A stretch of 64,000 nucleotides of DNA from Pseudomonas sp. MWU16-30317 (GCF_020515695.1 NZ_JAIWJA010000001.1:186001-250000); one strand, 5' to 3'; positions 9,714-18,346 are shown, counted from the first letter of the stretch. A program made the numbers and translations. The notes: generated by a model not told the origin, from the letters alone.

Positions 9714-9948
9714 CCACTCGATATTGCTGGTGCTGTCGGCTGAGCAGAGCAGCCGGTTGCGCGGCCTGATCGACTCGACGGACGTGGCGCCGATCTGTCG
9801 GCCCCGGACACGACGAAGAGGCATGAGGAGTGGCTTCTGGCTGTTCACCCTCGTGTTGCTCGTTTGGCTGGGCGGTGAAGTGGCGTCACTTTCTATCCAA
9901 TGGGCGGCCAATTTTATCCAATGGGCGGCCAACGCGCCCATCCCTTGA
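9697..9948 (+). CDS. small single-span membrane protein in DUF2589 cluster
   Basis: Protein of 83 aa starting at the ATG at 9697 inside the end of the previous gene. Residues 1-44 are polar with a basic patch RPRTRRRG. A hydrophobic span of ~18 residues follows (FWLFTLVLLVWLGG), and then a C-terminal tail in which SIQWAAN and FIQWAAN repeat because of a 21-bp tandem duplication. By the positive-inside rule the N-terminus is cytoplasmic. It may anchor the soluble cluster proteins to the inner membrane; this is speculative. The overlap and strand make it part of the same operon. Confidence 0.55.
   Translation: MLPHTDHSILLVLSAEQSSRLRGLIDSTDVAPICRPRTRRRGMRSGFWLFTLVLLVWLGGEVASLSIQWAANFIQWAANAPIP
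9891..9932 (+). repeat. 21-bp tandem duplication inside a coding region
   Basis: Two head-to-tail 21-bp units (9891-9911 and 9912-9932) share TATCCAATGGGCGGCCAA and differ only near their first bases. The length is a multiple of three, so the frame of the small membrane protein is kept and the peptide IQWAAN appears twice. Confidence 0.9.
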
Positions 9949-9979
9949 ACCTCAAACATCACTGACAAGGAGCGTTTGC

Positions 9980-10378
9980 ATGAGGCTTTTTACTTCTACC
10001 CTGATCGGCGTTATGGCATTGGCGACACTGTTCTCGGCGTCCGCAGGAGCCGAAAACTTCCAGGGCGTGCTCGAAGACAAGGCGCGTCCTGTCCCGGTCG
10101 TCCTCAATTTGCGCGCCGACGCAGCGCCCGGCACGCTTGCCGGCTCCATTCGGTTCGGTGGGCCGTGGGCCTGCGGGCTCGAAGTCGAACTCGCGCAAGT
10201 GGTTGAGCAACAGCGCCTGTACTTTCTCAAGGGCGCCGGGGCAGGACGCTGCGCAGTATTGACCGCAGGCTATTTGCATACTCAGCGCGATGACGATGGC
10301 TTGGCTGTTACCCTGTTCGACCGGGCCAACCGTGCGCCTGCGCTTTACAGTATTCCCTTCACGCCGGTCAGCTCGTAG
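9980..10378 (+). CDS. small secreted protein ending the DUF2589 cluster
   Basis: Protein of 132 aa starting at the ATG at 9980 behind ACAAGGAG. The first ~24 residues form a clean Sec signal peptide (hydrophobic LIGVMALATLF, cleavage likely after ASAGA). The mature part of ~108 residues is strand-rich and has two cysteines (WACGLEV and GAGRCAVL) that could form a disulfide in the periplasm. No family is recognised. It lies 31 bases after the membrane-protein gene on the same strand, so co-transcription is plausible, making a set of cytoplasmic, membrane and exported small proteins. Confidence 0.7.
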   Translation: MRLFTSTLIGVMALATLFSASAGAENFQGVLEDKARPVPVVLNLRADAAPGTLAGSIRFGGPWACGLEVELAQVVEQQRLYFLKGAGAGRCAVLTAGYLHTQRDDDGLAVTLFDRANRAPALYSIPFTPVSS

Positions 10379-10457
10379 CCACGGGTGCGGATTCGCATGG
10401 CGTCGTGACGACCTGCTGGGCATCACGCGGGGAGGAGGTGATATCACGATCCAAACC

Positions 10458-10487
10458 TGTAGCGAGGGGGCAAGCCCCCTCGCTACA
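10458..10487. repeat. perfect REP-type palindrome between convergent genes
   Basis: Fourteen-base arms (TGTAGCGAGGGGGC and its exact complement) flank a two-base loop. It sits between the convergent secreted-protein gene and the gluconate dehydrogenase cytochrome gene. The sequence is of the Pseudomonas REP type; it probably also ends transcription from both sides, although no T-tract follows. Confidence 0.85.
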
Positions 10488-10491
10488 GCGA

Positions 10492-11793
10492 TCAATGCTG
10501 GGTGACTTGCCCCAGATCGTCGCCAGAGGTGTGCTTCATGTCGCTGGTGCGCAGTTTGGCAACGTCCGCCGCGCTGACGGGCGCGCCTTGGTTGCCCCAG
10601 CTGCCGCGAATGAAGCTCACCACGTCAGCGACTTCCTGATCGCTCAAGCGCCAGGCGAACGCCGGCATGGTGAAGGTCGATGGCGCGGTGTGCGTCGCTT
10701 GCAAGGTGCCGCCGGCCAACACCACATGGATCAGCGAGGTCGGGACGCTGCCCTGCAGTACCGGATTGCCCGCCAGTGCCGGGAACACCCGGGTGTAGCC
10801 ATGGCCGTCGGTACGGTGGCAGGCCGCGCAGTTGTCGATATACACCGAGGCACCGCGCTGGCTGTCGTCTCCTTTCCACAGGGCGTCGCCGGCCTTCGGA
10901 TCGTAGACATGCGGTTTGTCGTTCGGATCACTGGCCGGCAGGGTCTTGAGGTAGCGGGCGATGGCGGTCAGGTCGGCGTCGCTCATGTACTGCATGCTGT
11001 GCTCGACCACATCGCTCATGCCGCCGAACACCGCGGTGCGGTCACTGCGGCCGGTCTTGAGGAACTGCACCAGCTCATCTTCGCTCCAGCTGCCCAGGCC
11101 GTCCTTGTGGTCACCGCGCAGGCTCTTGGCGATCCAGCCTTCGAGTGGCGCGCTGCCGGCCAGGAACTGGCTGCCGTCGGCGGGGTTGAGGGCTTTTTCC
11201 TGCATAGTGATGGCCCGCGGCGTGTGGCAAGCGCCACAGTGGCCAAGGCCTTCGACCAGGTAGGCGCCACGGTTGACCACCGCGTCGCTGCCTGCCGGTG
11301 CAGGGGTTGGTTGGACCTTTGGCGCGAACATCTGGCGCCAGATCGCCAGTGGCCAGCGCATGCTCAACGGCCACGGAATGTCGGTGTCCTTGTTCGCCTG
11401 CGCCACCGGCTCGACGCCGTGCATGAAGTAAGCGTACAGGGCCTTCATGTCGTCATCGCTGACACTGGCATACGAGGGGAAGGGCATGGCCGGGTAGAGC
11501 GTGCTGCCGCTCTTGCCGATGCCATGGCGCACGGCCTGATCGAAGTCATCGAAGCTGTAGCTGCCGATGCCGGTGGCGTCCGGGGTGATGTTGGTGGAGT
11601 ACACCGTGCCGATTGGCGTTTCCATGCCCAGGCCACCGGCGAACGGCTTGCCGCCCTTGGCGGTGTGGCAGGCTACGCAGTCGCCCGCACGGGCCAGGTA
11701 TTCACCTTGCTTGACCAGCGGGTCGTTGCTCTCGGCGGCCATCAAAGGCAGGCTGGCGCTCAGCAGCAGGGAGGCGATAAACAGGTTCTTCAT
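10492..11793 (-). CDS. gluconate 2-dehydrogenase, tri-heme cytochrome c subunit
   Basis: Periplasmic/membrane-associated cytochrome c of 433 aa that passes electrons from the flavoprotein to the quinone pool. After a signal peptide (residues 1-20) there are three heme sites: CVACH 39-43, CGACH 186-190 and CAACH 322-326, the arrangement of membrane-bound sugar and sugar-acid dehydrogenases. AAGGA lies nine bases before the ATG at 11793; an ATG six bases upstream is also possible. It is the last gene of a three-gene operon with 12 bases between it and the flavoprotein gene. Confidence 0.9.
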   Translation of the reverse strand: MKNLFIASLLLSASLPLMAAESNDPLVKQGEYLARAGDCVACHTAKGGKPFAGGLGMETPIGTVYSTNITPDATGIGSYSFDDFDQAVRHGIGKSGSTLYPAMPFPSYASVSDDDMKALYAYFMHGVEPVAQANKDTDIPWPLSMRWPLAIWRQMFAPKVQPTPAPAGSDAVVNRGAYLVEGLGHCGACHTPRAITMQEKALNPADGSQFLAGSAPLEGWIAKSLRGDHKDGLGSWSEDELVQFLKTGRSDRTAVFGGMSDVVEHSMQYMSDADLTAIARYLKTLPASDPNDKPHVYDPKAGDALWKGDDSQRGASVYIDNCAACHRTDGHGYTRVFPALAGNPVLQGSVPTSLIHVVLAGGTLQATHTAPSTFTMPAFAWRLSDQEVADVVSFIRGSWGNQGAPVSAADVAKLRTSDMKHTSGDDLGQVTQH

Positions 11794-11805
11794 GGTCATC
11801 GTTCC

Positions 11806-13596
11806 TTATGCCTGCACCAGCGGGCCGGGGTTTTTCAGGTACTGCTCGCGGATCGCCCGCGCCGACCAGTAGGTGAGGGCGGCCACCAGCCCGGTAGGGT
11901 TGTAGCCCAGGCCTTGCGGGAACGCCGAGGCGCCGGGGACGAACACGTTATGCACGTCCCAGCACTGCAGGTAGCGGTTAAGCGCGCTGGTTTTCGGATC
12001 GGTGCCCATGATCGCGCCACCGTTGAGGTGAGTGGTCTGGTAGGCCGCGGTGTTGAAGTGCTCCTTGACCTTCTTGCCCAGCAGCGCGATGGACTTGGGA
12101 TTCATGGCCTGCGCGACCTTGCTGAGTTTGTCGACCATGAACTGGTTCATCTTGATGTCGTTTTCCTGCCAGTCGAAGGTCATGCGCAGCAGCGGCTGAC
12201 CGTAGGCATCGCGGTAGGTCGGGTCGAGGTCGAGGTAGTTGGCGCGGTACGACTGGTGCGCACCGTGGGCGTCCATCGACACCTGGTGGGTGTAGTACTC
12301 GGCGGTGGTTTGTTTCCAGGCGCTGCCCCAGGCCGGCGTGCCCGGCGGGTTGGAGGTGCCGGCGATCGGTCGGCTGCCGGCCTGGTTGACCCACATCGGC
12401 GAGCCACCGACGAAGCCGTGCGGCCCGTGGTCGAAGTTGTCGGCGTTGTAGTCGTCGATGGCCACGCCATTGCCGCCTGCGCCGATGAAGTTGTTGGTGT
12501 GGGTGTCCTTGTCGAAGAACGCCTTCACGGTGCCCATGTTCTGGTAGGCGAAGTTACGCCCGACCACGCCTTCGTTGGTGATTGGATCGTAGGGTTTGCC
12601 GATGCCGGACAACAGCATCAGGCGCACGTTGTTGAACTGGAACGCACCGAGGATCACCAGGTCTGCGGGTTGCTCGACTTCGCGGCCCTGGGCATCGACG
12701 TAGGTGACACCGGTGGCCTTGCTCTTGGTGCTGTCGAGGTTGACGCGCAGCACGTGGGCGTTGGTGCGTAGCTCGAAGTTGGGCAGCGGGCGCAGCGCCG
12801 GCAGGATGTTCACGTTGGGCGACGCCTTGGAGTACATGTAGCAGACGTAGCCACTGCAGAATCCGCAGAAGTTGCACGGGCCCATTTGCGCGCCATAGGG
12901 GTTGGTGTACGGCCCCGAGGTGTTCGCCGACGGCAGGTTGTAGGGCTTGAGGCCGATGTCGTGGGCGGCTTTCTGGAACAGCTGCGCCGAGTAGGTGTTT
13001 TTCTGCGAGACCAGCGGGAAGGGGTTAGAGCGATCCGGCGCATACGGGTTGCCGCCCTTGCCATCGCCCACCAATTGGCCTTTGACGGTCCAGGCCTGGC
13101 CCGAGGTGCCGAAAACTTTTTCGGCGTAATCGAAGAACGGCTCGAGTTCTTCGTAGCTGACGCCGAAGTCCTGGATGGTCATGCCTTCAGGGATGAATTT
13201 CTTGCCGTAGCGCTCTTCGTAGTGGCTGCGCATGCGCAGTTCGATCGGGTCGACCCGAAAGTGCACGCCGGACCAGTGCAGGCCGGCGCCGCCGACGCCC
13301 TTGCCGGGCAGGAAGGCGCCCAGTTGGCGGTTGGGCAAGGCCACGTCGTTGACGGTGTGGCGCACGGTGACGGTCTCTTTGGACACGTCAACGAAGAGCT
13401 TCTTGCGCACGCTGTAGGTCAGCTCGTCGATGACTTGCGGGTAGTTGCCGTCGGGATAGGTGTCCTGCATCGGGCCGCGCTCCAGCGCCACCACGTTGAG
13501 GCCTGCCTCGGTGAGTTCCTTGGCCATGATGGCGCCAGTCCAGCCGAACCCGACGATCACTGCGTCTACTTTCTTCAATACGGTCGCCACGCTCAT
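11806..13596 (-). CDS. gluconate 2-dehydrogenase, FAD (GMC) large subunit
   Basis: GMC-family flavoprotein of 596 aa that oxidises gluconate to 2-ketogluconate in the periplasm. The FAD-binding motif VIVGFGWTGA lies near residue 13, a cysteine cluster GPCNFCGFCSGYVCY lies mid-protein, and the C-terminal GMC domain holds THLNGGAIMG and the closing GLGYNPTGLVAAL segment. No signal peptide is present; the small subunit with its Tat signal probably carries it out. The ATG at 13596 overlaps the stop of the small-subunit gene (ATGA), so the two are translationally coupled. A related 2-keto-acid dehydrogenase activity cannot be excluded. Confidence 0.9.
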   Translation of the reverse strand: MSVATVLKKVDAVIVGFGWTGAIMAKELTEAGLNVVALERGPMQDTYPDGNYPQVIDELTYSVRKKLFVDVSKETVTVRHTVNDVALPNRQLGAFLPGKGVGGAGLHWSGVHFRVDPIELRMRSHYEERYGKKFIPEGMTIQDFGVSYEELEPFFDYAEKVFGTSGQAWTVKGQLVGDGKGGNPYAPDRSNPFPLVSQKNTYSAQLFQKAAHDIGLKPYNLPSANTSGPYTNPYGAQMGPCNFCGFCSGYVCYMYSKASPNVNILPALRPLPNFELRTNAHVLRVNLDSTKSKATGVTYVDAQGREVEQPADLVILGAFQFNNVRLMLLSGIGKPYDPITNEGVVGRNFAYQNMGTVKAFFDKDTHTNNFIGAGGNGVAIDDYNADNFDHGPHGFVGGSPMWVNQAGSRPIAGTSNPPGTPAWGSAWKQTTAEYYTHQVSMDAHGAHQSYRANYLDLDPTYRDAYGQPLLRMTFDWQENDIKMNQFMVDKLSKVAQAMNPKSIALLGKKVKEHFNTAAYQTTHLNGGAIMGTDPKTSALNRYLQCWDVHNVFVPGASAFPQGLGYNPTGLVAALTYWSARAIREQYLKNPGPLVQA

Positions 13597-14333
13597 GCCC
13601 TCTCGCCGCGAATGGAAACGGCCGGGAAGGGATACGCTTCGTTGCGCTCCACCCAATCCATGAAATCGGCGCGTGCGCCAGGGAAGCCGATCTGGGTCCA
13701 GCCGACCATGCCTTTGTTGCCGCCGTGCACCGGGTCGCTGAAGAAGCCTTCGCGGCTGTTCTGCACCAGCAGGCTGAAGAATGCCTTGGCGGGCACTTCG
13801 TCGAAATGCAGCTCTCCGGACTCGATCTTGCTGAGAAACTGGTCTCGGGTAGCGCTGTCTTGTGCAGAAAACGTTTTGCCGTGTTGCGCTTTGCAAGCGG
13901 CCTCCGCGGCTTTGATGCCGAGGCGATAGATCTGTTGCGGCACCAATTGCAGTTGATAGCCCATCTCGGCGGGCGCATCGGTGACGAACGGACCTTGCAT
14001 GTACCACAGTGCGCCCGTGGCGAACGGAGTGTTCATCTGGCGATCGATAAATTCCGGCACGCCGGCTTCCAAAGCGCCAGGGCCAAGCTCGTCGGCAGGG
14101 ATGATGCGCGACACGGCGGCCTGGATGAAGTCCCACTCCTCGGCAGTAAAGAAACTGGGTTGGTAGTCGTCTTTAGGGGGAGTAGGTGGCACCTTGTGCT
14201 CGGGTGCGGCAGGGGCGGCGAGCAGCGATTGGGCGCCCATGCCCAGCCCGGTGCTGGCGACGGTGACAACGGGGATCAGGGTCAGGGTCTTGCGCAGGAA
14301 CTCCCGGCGCGGGTTGTCTTCTCGATCGGACAT
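13593..14333 (-). CDS. gluconate 2-dehydrogenase, small (gamma) subunit, Tat signal
   Basis: Subunit 3 family protein of 246 aa, first gene of the operon. The N-terminus has a twin-arginine signal (PRREFLRKTL) followed by a hydrophobic stretch and a cut site near LLAAPA. The rest is the Gluconate_2-dh3 domain (FIQAAVSRIIPADELGPGA, FIDRQMNTPFATGALWYMQG). It escorts the folded flavoprotein through the Tat system. The order small-large-cytochrome is the one I know from P. putida and Erwinia-type enzymes. A PtxS-type operator lies ~150 bp upstream. Confidence 0.9.
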   Translation of the reverse strand: MSDREDNPRREFLRKTLTLIPVVTVASTGLGMGAQSLLAAPAAPEHKVPPTPPKDDYQPSFFTAEEWDFIQAAVSRIIPADELGPGALEAGVPEFIDRQMNTPFATGALWYMQGPFVTDAPAEMGYQLQLVPQQIYRLGIKAAEAACKAQHGKTFSAQDSATRDQFLSKIESGELHFDEVPAKAFFSLLVQNSREGFFSDPVHGGNKGMVGWTQIGFPGARADFMDWVERNEAYPFPAVSIRGERA

Positions 14334-14480
14334 GGTGGATCCTCATCAGCGGTTCAGGCGATGCGGCGACGTTGGCATGTTTTTATGGGGATATTATTAG
14401 AGTGGCGTGCGCAAGGACTTGGAACCAAGGCTGCGGCAATCAGCCGCGAAATCGGTCGGCGCAAATGTAACCATTTGTGA

Positions 14481-14508
14481 GGCAAATTGAAACCGGTTTC
14501 AATTTGCC
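14481..14508. promoter_or_regulatory. PtxS-type operator upstream of the gluconate 2-dehydrogenase operon
   Basis: A perfect 28-base palindrome centred at 14494/14495. Its core 14488-14501 is TGAAACCGGTTTCA, identical to the published operator consensus of PtxS, the LacI-family repressor of 2-ketogluconate metabolism in Pseudomonas. A second, weaker inverted repeat CAAATG-N4-CATTTG lies at 14462-14477. No ptxS gene is in the window, so the regulator would act from elsewhere. Confidence 0.85.
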
Positions 14509-14544
14509 TGTGTCTTGTTGGATTGGGGAGTGGTGCAAGCCTTG

Positions 14545-14638
14545 CCGGCCCCTTCGCGGGCAAACCTTGCTCCCACAAGTGCATGCCGCGTCAGCGCCGT
14601 ACACCCGTGGGAGCAAAGCTTGCTCGCGAAGGGGCCGG
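14545..14638. repeat. REPIN (two inverted REP sequences)
   Basis: The outer arms CCGGCCCCTTCGCG and CGCGAAGGGGCCGG, and inner arms built on TTGCTCCCAC and GTGGGAGCAA, face each other around a ~30-base spacer. This is the classic Pseudomonas REP doublet. A degenerate third arm with GGGAGCAAGG follows at ~14680-14696, and a short hairpin AGGCGGC/GCCGCCT lies at ~14703-14722 near the end of the kinase gene, where it may help terminate it. The remainder of 14334-14737 shows no gene. Confidence 0.85.
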
Positions 14639-14737
14639 TCCTGCTTGCCCAGCACCCTAGAATCTCCCACGTCGTACATCCAAGGGAGCAAGGTTGCGCG
14701 TTAGGCGGCGAAGAGGCCGCCTGCAGCAACGCAAACC

Positions 14738-15643
14738 TCACCTGGCAATTGAGCCCAGCAACGCCCTCACCTCGGCCGTAGTCGGCGCATGCGCCCCGGC
14801 TTGGCTGCACGAAACCGACGCGCAGGCCGCCGAAAAACGCAAGCGCTCCTGATAGTCGCTGATGCCCAGCAACCCCGAGGCCAGCCAGCCGGCCATGCTG
14901 GCATCCCCGGCGCCCACGGTATCGACCACCTCGACCTTGATGGCTGCCTGTTCGTACTCGCCCTCTAGCGTATGCAGCACCATGCCCTTTTCGCCGCGGG
15001 TGAAGAGGATCTGCGCCTTGGGGTTCAGCGCCCGCAGTTCGGCCAGCGCCTGGTGCTCGGTAAGGCCGGGATAGATCTGGCGCAAGTCTTCGTCCGAGAG
15101 TTTGATGATGGTGGCCAGCGCAACCATGGTTGGGAAGGTCTGCTCGCGGTAGGCGCTGTCCATCAGGTTGCGCCAGTTGGGGTCGTAGCTGATCTGCTTG
15201 CCGGCCTGGTGCGCCTGCCGGGCGATGGCGACCAGCTTGTCGCCGAGCGGCTGACGCGCCAGGCTGATGCAGCTGAAGTGGCAGAGTTGCGCGGCATCGA
15301 GCCAGCCTTGTGGCAGCTTGGCGCCGTCGAAATGCAGGTCCGATTCGCCGGCGAAAAAATACCGGGGAGGGTGGCTGGAGGCGACGATGGCCACCAGCGG
15401 ATCGCTGTCGACGCGCTGGATGAAGTCCATATCCAACCCCGCCGTACGGGACAGGCGCGCGATTTCATCACCCAGCGAATCACCGCTGATGGCGCCGGCA
15501 AAGGCGCTGCTCACACCTAGCTGGCTCAGGCCTCGGGCAACGTTCCACGGCGCGCCGCCGGGGTATCCCTGCCACTGCCCGGGGGCGCCTTGAACGATGT
15601 CGGTCAAGGCTTCACCGAAGACGACTACATGGGGCAATGCCAT
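14738..15643 (-). CDS. PfkB-family carbohydrate kinase (fructokinase-like)
   Basis: Ribokinase/PfkB-family kinase of 301 aa, expected to phosphorylate a free sugar with ATP in the cytoplasm. It has the N-terminal VVFGEALTDIV and GGAPWNVARGLSQLG sugar-binding motif, the middle DPNWR segment, and the ATP/anion-hole signature VDTVGAGDASMAG near residue 245. The ATG at 15643 has AGGAGAA upstream, so the 13-residue longer frame is not used. It resembles fructokinases more than 2-ketogluconate kinase KguK, but it lies next to the PtxS-controlled operon, so a sugar-acid substrate remains possible. Confidence 0.8.
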   Translation of the reverse strand: MALPHVVVFGEALTDIVQGAPGQWQGYPGGAPWNVARGLSQLGVSSAFAGAISGDSLGDEIARLSRTAGLDMDFIQRVDSDPLVAIVASSHPPRYFFAGESDLHFDGAKLPQGWLDAAQLCHFSCISLARQPLGDKLVAIARQAHQAGKQISYDPNWRNLMDSAYREQTFPTMVALATIIKLSDEDLRQIYPGLTEHQALAELRALNPKAQILFTRGEKGMVLHTLEGEYEQAAIKVEVVDTVGAGDASMAGWLASGLLGISDYQERLRFSAACASVSCSQAGAHAPTTAEVRALLGSIAR

Positions 15644-15809
15644 TTCTTGTTCTCCTGGGTTCGAGGTGCGTTTGCTCAGCAAGGGCTCAAGGGCACCTTT
15701 TCTATCGCGGTACGGCTTCTATGGGGGCAGTCTGGCGCAGCGCCAACCATACGTGGCCACTGCCGCATGTGACTAGTATCGCGTTGACGTCGCGCTGATA
15801 CTTTTCTGA

Positions 15810-16736
15810 TCACGCCGGGTCGGGGAAGTGCGGCTCGCCGGTCATGCGTTGCGCGCCAGCGAAATACGCCCCGGCCATCTGGATAAACGGCGCCACCGCC
15901 GGGTTGTCGTTGTCCTGGCGCGAGACCATGTAGATCTGCGCCATCGGGTCGGCATCGCGCAGGCGGCGAAATTGCAGCTGGCCGGGGTATAGATGACGGG
16001 CCGCAGCGGGGACGATGGCGACCCCCAGGCCCGCGCGCACCAGCCCCAAAATCGAGTGCGTCTGGCCCAGGTAGTAGCGGTAGCGCGGGCTGACCCCGGC
16101 CATGGCGAACAGGCCGGCGATGCAGTCATGGAAATAACGGCCTTCGTCTGGCGAATACATCACGAAAGGCTGTTGATCGAGGTCCGCAATCGCGATCGTG
16201 GCATGCGCCGCCAATGGATGCTCGTTGGCCATGACCACCAGCAGCGGTTCCTGGCTGATGAGTTGATAATGGAAGTCCGCTGCGGAGCTGGACCAGCGCA
16301 CAAAACCGATGTCCAGCATGTTCGCCTCCAGCGCCTGGATCTGCGCCCCGGAGACCATCTCGCGCAAGTCCACACGCACATCCGGCAGCGCGGTATCCGC
16401 GCACTCCAGCAAGCCGGGGATCATGCGGTAGCTGCTGACGGCGGTGAAGCCCAGCAGCAACTGGCCGACCTCGCCGCGCTCCAGGCGCCGCGCGCTGTCG
16501 GCGGCCTGCTCGGTATAGGCCAGTACGTGGCGGGCATCGCGCAAAAAGTGCTGCCCGGCAATGGTCAGCTTGACCCTGCGATTGCTGCGCTCGAGCAAGG
16601 TCACCCCTAGCGAACGCTCGAGCAGTTGGATCTGCCGGCTGAGGGGCGGTTGGGTCATGAACAGGCGGCGCGCGGCGCGCCCGAAATGCAACTCGTCGGC
16701 GACCATCACGAAGCAACGCAGTTGATGAAGTTCCAT
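15810..16736 (-). CDS. LysR-family regulator, divergent from sugar-acid transporter
   Basis: LysR regulator of 308 aa. The DNA-binding domain is at residues 1-60 (AARRLFMTQPPLSRQIQLLE) and a BenM/CbnR-type effector domain follows. It is divergent from the MFS gene at 16877. The 140-bp gap contains an AT-rich stretch beside its own start with ATTCAAT...ATTGAT and a further ATTCA (about 16738-16765), the kind of dyad LysR proteins bind. It therefore probably controls the transporter and itself. Confidence 0.85.
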   Translation of the reverse strand: MELHQLRCFVMVADELHFGRAARRLFMTQPPLSRQIQLLERSLGVTLLERSNRRVKLTIAGQHFLRDARHVLAYTEQAADSARRLERGEVGQLLLGFTAVSSYRMIPGLLECADTALPDVRVDLREMVSGAQIQALEANMLDIGFVRWSSSAADFHYQLISQEPLLVVMANEHPLAAHATIAIADLDQQPFVMYSPDEGRYFHDCIAGLFAMAGVSPRYRYYLGQTHSILGLVRAGLGVAIVPAAARHLYPGQLQFRRLRDADPMAQIYMVSRQDNDNPAVAPFIQMAGAYFAGAQRMTGEPHFPDPA

Positions 16737-16876
16737 GATTCAATTCTTGTATTGATCGATTCAGTGTCTATGTTAGACGCGCATCACCACTTTTCCTACT
16801 CTGGCTGCAATCTGCGGGCTTTACGTGCCCGCAGTCATAACAACACAGCCCTCCATGCAGGGGGCCGGAGAGCCCT

Positions 16877-18259
16877 ATGAATGCCAAGACCGCTTCCCTG
16901 GCGGTGCCGATCGCCGAGGCCAAGGTGGGCCGCCGCCGCTTCGTCATCCTCTCGCTGATCTTTATCGTCACCGTCCTCAACTACGCCGACCGCGCCACCA
17001 TGTCGATCGCCGGTACCGGCGTGATCAAGGACCTGGGGCTCGATCCGATCATGCTCGGGATGATCTTTTCGGCGTTTGCCTGGGCCTATGCGCTGGGGCA
17101 GATCCCTGGCGGTTGGCTGCTGGACAAATTCGGCGCCCGGCGCGTGTATGGCTGCAGCTTGGCACTATGGTCCGTGTTCACGATGCTGCAAGGCACCGTC
17201 GGCTGGATCGGGCTGGTCGGCTCCACGGCGGCCATCACCTTGTTCGGCATGCGCTTCATGCTCGGGCTGGTAGAGTCGCCGGCGTTCCCGGCCAACAACC
17301 GTATCGTCTCGTGCTGGTTCCCGACCAGCGAGCGCGGTACCGCGTCGGCGTTGTTCAACTCGGCGCAGTACATGGCGGTGGTGGTGTTCGCGCCGCTGAT
17401 GGCATGGTTGACCCACACCTTGGGCTGGGAGCACGTGTTCCTGTGGATGGGTGTGCTGGGCCTGGTGGCAACGGTGTTCTGGTTCGTGCTGTACCGCGAA
17501 CCGCTGAGCGATCCGCACCTGCGCGAGTCGGAACTGGCCTACATGCGTGAAGGCGGCGCGCTGGTGGACCTGGAGGCCAATCGCAAGGCGATCAAGCCCA
17601 AACTCAAGGCCGCTGAAGTCATGCAGCTGTTCAATAACCGCACCCTGTGGGCGATTTATCTGGGGCAGTACTGCATCACCGCGTTGACGTACTTTTTCAT
17701 CACCTGGTTTCCCATCTACCTGATCAAAGGCCGCGGCATGACCATCATGGAGGCCGGCTGGGTGGCGGCGTTGCCGGCGATCTGCGGGTTTTCCGGTGGC
17801 GTGCTCGGCGGCGTGGTGTCCGACTACCTGATTCGCCGGGGCATGCATCCGTCACGGGCACGCAAGACGCCCTTCGTCTTCGGCATGGCGCTGGCGAGCA
17901 GCCTGGTGTCGGCCAACTACGTCGATGCCAACTGGATGGTGATCGCCTTGATGGCCCTGGCGTTCTTCGGCAAGGGCCTGGCTGCGGTGGGCTGGGCGGT
18001 GCTGTCCGACACCGCGCCCAAAGGCATGGTCGGCTTGAGCGGCGGGGTGTTCAATGGCATCGGCAATATCGCCGGGATCGTCACGCCGGTGGTGATCGGC
18101 TTCTTCGTGGCCGCGACCGGTTCGTTCAACTCGGCACTCTGGTTCGTCGCCGCCCATGGTCTGATCGGTATCTTTGCCTACGTGGTGCTCGCGGGACGTT
18201 TCGAGCGCGTGGAAATTGCCCCGGCGGCTGATGGGCCCAAGGTCGCAAGCGCGACTTAA
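16877..18259 (+). CDS. MFS transporter, glucarate/galactarate (ACS) family
   Basis: Twelve-span major facilitator of 460 aa in the inner membrane, expected to import an aldarate or hexuronate by proton symport. The N-terminal span contains NYADRATMSIAG, and the loop 2-3 motif is GGWLLDKFGARRVYG, typical of the anion:cation symporter branch (GudP/GarP/ExuT). GGAG stands seven bases before the ATG. No dehydratase lies next to it, unlike the usual gud/gar operons; the divergent LysR gene is its only partner. Another dehydratase/transporter set is present at 38.8-41.8 kb. Confidence 0.85.
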   Translation: MNAKTASLAVPIAEAKVGRRRFVILSLIFIVTVLNYADRATMSIAGTGVIKDLGLDPIMLGMIFSAFAWAYALGQIPGGWLLDKFGARRVYGCSLALWSVFTMLQGTVGWIGLVGSTAAITLFGMRFMLGLVESPAFPANNRIVSCWFPTSERGTASALFNSAQYMAVVVFAPLMAWLTHTLGWEHVFLWMGVLGLVATVFWFVLYREPLSDPHLRESELAYMREGGALVDLEANRKAIKPKLKAAEVMQLFNNRTLWAIYLGQYCITALTYFFITWFPIYLIKGRGMTIMEAGWVAALPAICGFSGGVLGGVVSDYLIRRGMHPSRARKTPFVFGMALASSLVSANYVDANWMVIALMALAFFGKGLAAVGWAVLSDTAPKGMVGLSGGVFNGIGNIAGIVTPVVIGFFVAATGSFNSALWFVAAHGLIGIFAYVVLAGRFERVEIAPAADGPKVASAT

Positions 18260-18346
18260 CACTTTGGCTGTCGGGCGTGAATGAGTACTCTGGGCGCGCA
18301 GGTTGTCTGAACCTGAACTTTATCTCTGCGCGCCACAGGACTTTCG

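Noticed and set aside
10405..12771. 788-codon open frame on the plus strand
   Set aside because: It is antisense to the gluconate 2-dehydrogenase cytochrome and flavoprotein genes, which have full motif support. Long antisense frames are expected in GC-rich DNA.
14354..14810. Several open frames overlapping the REPIN
   Set aside because: Their peptides repeat because the DNA is a palindromic REP pair; none extends into unique coding sequence with a start site.
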